Source of the DNA: Bacillota bacterium
GTDB taxonomy: Bacteria; Bacillota; Clostridia; Lachnospirales; Lachnospiraceae
Assembly (NCBI GenBank): GCA_023435505.1
Contig: JAEYRR010000209.1
Coordinates: 1 to 6,981, forward strand
DNA length: 6,981 bases
Reading direction: 5' to 3'
The notes beneath the pieces are model-generated. The model did no database searches and had not been told where the DNA came from. It saw only the letters and a program-made list of their open reading frames with translations. Position 1 is the stretch's first letter; the number at the start of each line of letters is the position of its first letter. This document shows positions 5,528 through 6,981 of this stretch, piece after piece. A program made the translations under genes and the position numbers.

Positions 5528-6981
5528 CTAGTCATTGTCATCGTCAGTTACCATATTCATAACCTGACGTTTTCTTGCAAGCTCGTCATTGTCAAGATAG
5601 TCATCGTAGGATGAAATCTTATCGATTAAACCATTTGGAGTAATCTCCATAATACGATTTGCTATGGTTTGTACGAACTGATGATCCTGGGACGTGAAAA
5701 GAACTACGCCAGGGAATTTGATTACGCCGTTGTTTAAGGCAGTAATGGATTCCATGTCCAAATGGTTGGTAGGTTCATCCATGATTAAGACATTAGAGCC
5801 TAATATCATCATTTTTGATAACATTACACGAACTTTTTCACCACCGGATAATACATTAACTTTTTTGGAACCTTCTTCGCCAGCAAATAACATACGTCCC
5901 ATGAAGCCACGTACATAGGTGACATCCTTTTCAGGAGAATATGGCATCAGCCAATCTACGATAGTGTCATCACAGTCAAAGTACTTCGTGTTGTCTTTAG
6001 GGAAATAGGACTGGGAAGTTGTTATGCCCCATCTATAGTTTCCTTCATCTGGTTCCATCTCACCTGCTAAAATCTTAAATAAAGTAGTAGTAGCTAATGT
6101 GTTAGGCCCAACAAAGGCAATCTTGTCGTCATGATTAACAATAAAAGAAATATTATCGAGAACCTTAACTCCATCAATGGTTTTAGAAAGATTCGTTACC
6201 GTTAACACCTCATTACCAATTTCACGGGTTGGCTGGAAGTTAATGTATGGGTATTTACGGCTAGATGGACGGATGTCATCTAATTCGATTTTCTCTAATG
6301 CTTTCTTTCTGGAAGTAGCCTGTTTGGATTTGGAAGCGTTGGCAGAGAAACGCTGGATAAATTCCTGTAACTCCTTAATCTTTTCTTCCTTCTTCTTGTT
6401 GGCTTCCTTCATCTGTTTTACCATTAACTGGCTAGATTCATACCAGAAGTCATAGTTACCAGCATAAAGCTGAATCTTCGCATAGTCAATATCTGCAATG
6501 TGAGTACAAACCTTATTTAAGAAATAACGGTCATGGGATACCACGATTACGGTATTTTCAAAGTTGATTAAGAATTCCTCTAACCAACGGATTGCTTCCA
6601 TATCCAAATGGTTGGTAGGCTCGTCAAGTAAGAGAACATCTGGGTTACCAAACAGTGCCTGTGCCAGTAAGACTTTAATCTTCTGGGAACCATTTAATTC
6701 ATTCATTTTTTTGTAGTGAAGTTCTGTTTCGATACCAAGACCATTAAGCAGGGTAGCAGCATCGCTTTCAGCTTCCCAACCATTCATGGTTGCGAATTCA
6801 CCTTCTAATTCAGAAGCACGAATACCATCTTCCTCAGTAAAGTCTTCTTTCGCGTAAATGGCATCTTTTTCTTGCATTATATCATACAGACGTTGGTTTC
6901 CCATGATTACTGTAGAAAGAACGTCATATTGATCGTATTTAAAGTGGTCCTGTTGCAGGAAAGAAAGACGCTGACCAGGAG
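5528..6981 (-). CDS. ABC-F ATPase, YkpA/YbiT-like, N terminus outside window
   Basis: 483 codons are visible and the frame is open at the right edge (PGQRLSFLQQDHFKYDQYD precedes the ATG at 6902-6904), so that ATG is internal. About 50 residues, including the first Walker A, are cut off. Counting from that internal Met: NBD1 has signature LNGSQK (70-75), Walker B and D-loop LLLDEPTNHLD (91-101) and switch His in VVSHD (121-125). The ABC-F linker, a charged helical hairpin, spans about 155-215 with SKSKQATSRKKALEKI. NBD2 has LSGGEKVRV (352-360) and VLIMDEPTNHLD (372-383). The tail is acidic (TDDDND). Family members bind the ribosomal E site and act in translation; this subtype is not a clear antibiotic-resistance protein. 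NBD2 is odd: its Walker A reads GPNTLATTT (266-274) with no lysine, and its switch segment reads TSQDH, with Gln where His is expected. It is upstream of, and co-directional with, the CNNM gene. Confidence 0.93.
   Translation of the reverse strand, partial: PGQRLSFLQQDHFKYDQYDVLSTVIMGNQRLYDIMQEKDAIYAKEDFTEEDGIRASELEGEFATMNGWEAESDAATLLNGLGIETELHYKKMNELNGSQKIKVLLAQALFGNPDVLLLDEPTNHLDMEAIRWLEEFLINFENTVIVVSHDRYFLNKVCTHIADIDYAKIQLYAGNYDFWYESSQLMVKQMKEANKKKEEKIKELQEFIQRFSANASKSKQATSRKKALEKIELDDIRPSSRKYPYINFQPTREIGNEVLTVTNLSKTIDGVKVLDNISFIVNHDDKIAFVGPNTLATTTLFKILAGEMEPDEGNYRWGITTSQSYFPKDNTKYFDCDDTIVDWLMPYSPEKDVTYVRGFMGRMLFAGEEGSKKVNVLSGGEKVRVMLSKMMILGSNVLIMDEPTNHLDMESITALNNGVIKFPGVVLFTSQDHQFVQTIANRIMEITPNGLIDKISSYDDYLDNDELARKRQVMNMVTDDDND

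Noticed and set aside
6902..6904. ATG as the start of the ABC-F gene
   Set aside because: The frame continues upstream to the window edge with typical ABC-F sequence (LQQDHF), so this Met is internal.

Overview
The window is AT-rich DNA with short intergenic gaps, strong SD sequences and canonical sigma-A-type promoters. The proteins resemble those of low-GC anaerobic Firmicutes: a clostridial secreted protein with GLUG, Big-2-like and FN3-like modules, a CNNM/CorC-type membrane protein, and a YkpA/YbiT-type ABC-F protein. A class-I cyclic-di-GMP riboswitch fits the same picture. I infer a member of Clostridia, probably Lachnospiraceae. The genus is not determined from sequence alone.

Layout. 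(1) Positions 1-1493 hold the remains of an ABC exporter. A large FtsX-domain permease, open at the left edge, breaks off in its second half. It runs out of frame into the C-terminal half of a LolD/MacB-class ATPase that has no Walker A motif. This looks like a deletion scar, and an intrinsic terminator (1503-1548) follows it. (2) The 332-base gap between 1493 and 1826 is a dense control region on the + strand: a consensus promoter (TTGACA-17-TAATAT), a GEMM-I cyclic-di-GMP aptamer (1636-1718), a G6-A-T7 tract, a perfect 8-bp inverted repeat, and a small hairpin that runs into the Shine-Dalgarno sequence. (3) These feed a 721-residue secreted protein (1826-3991) with a signal peptide, GLUG repeats, two Big-2-like domains and a C-terminal FN3-like domain. 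(4) A bidirectional terminator (4004-4044) separates it from two minus-strand genes: a CNNM/CorC-family membrane protein (4043-5365), with its own promoter and a structured leader, and a YkpA/YbiT-type ABC-F protein (5528 to the right edge).

How they fit together. The clearest functional story is the riboswitch unit: intracellular c-di-GMP is predicted to set expression of an extracellular protein built like an adhesin or carbohydrate-interacting surface protein. The two minus-strand genes look like housekeeping functions (divalent-cation homeostasis and ribosome-associated ABC-F activity). The ABC-F protein is unusual: one of its two composite ATP sites looks degenerate at three separate motifs. 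I see no CRISPR array, tRNA, rRNA, transposase or phage gene, and no clearly new multi-gene system.
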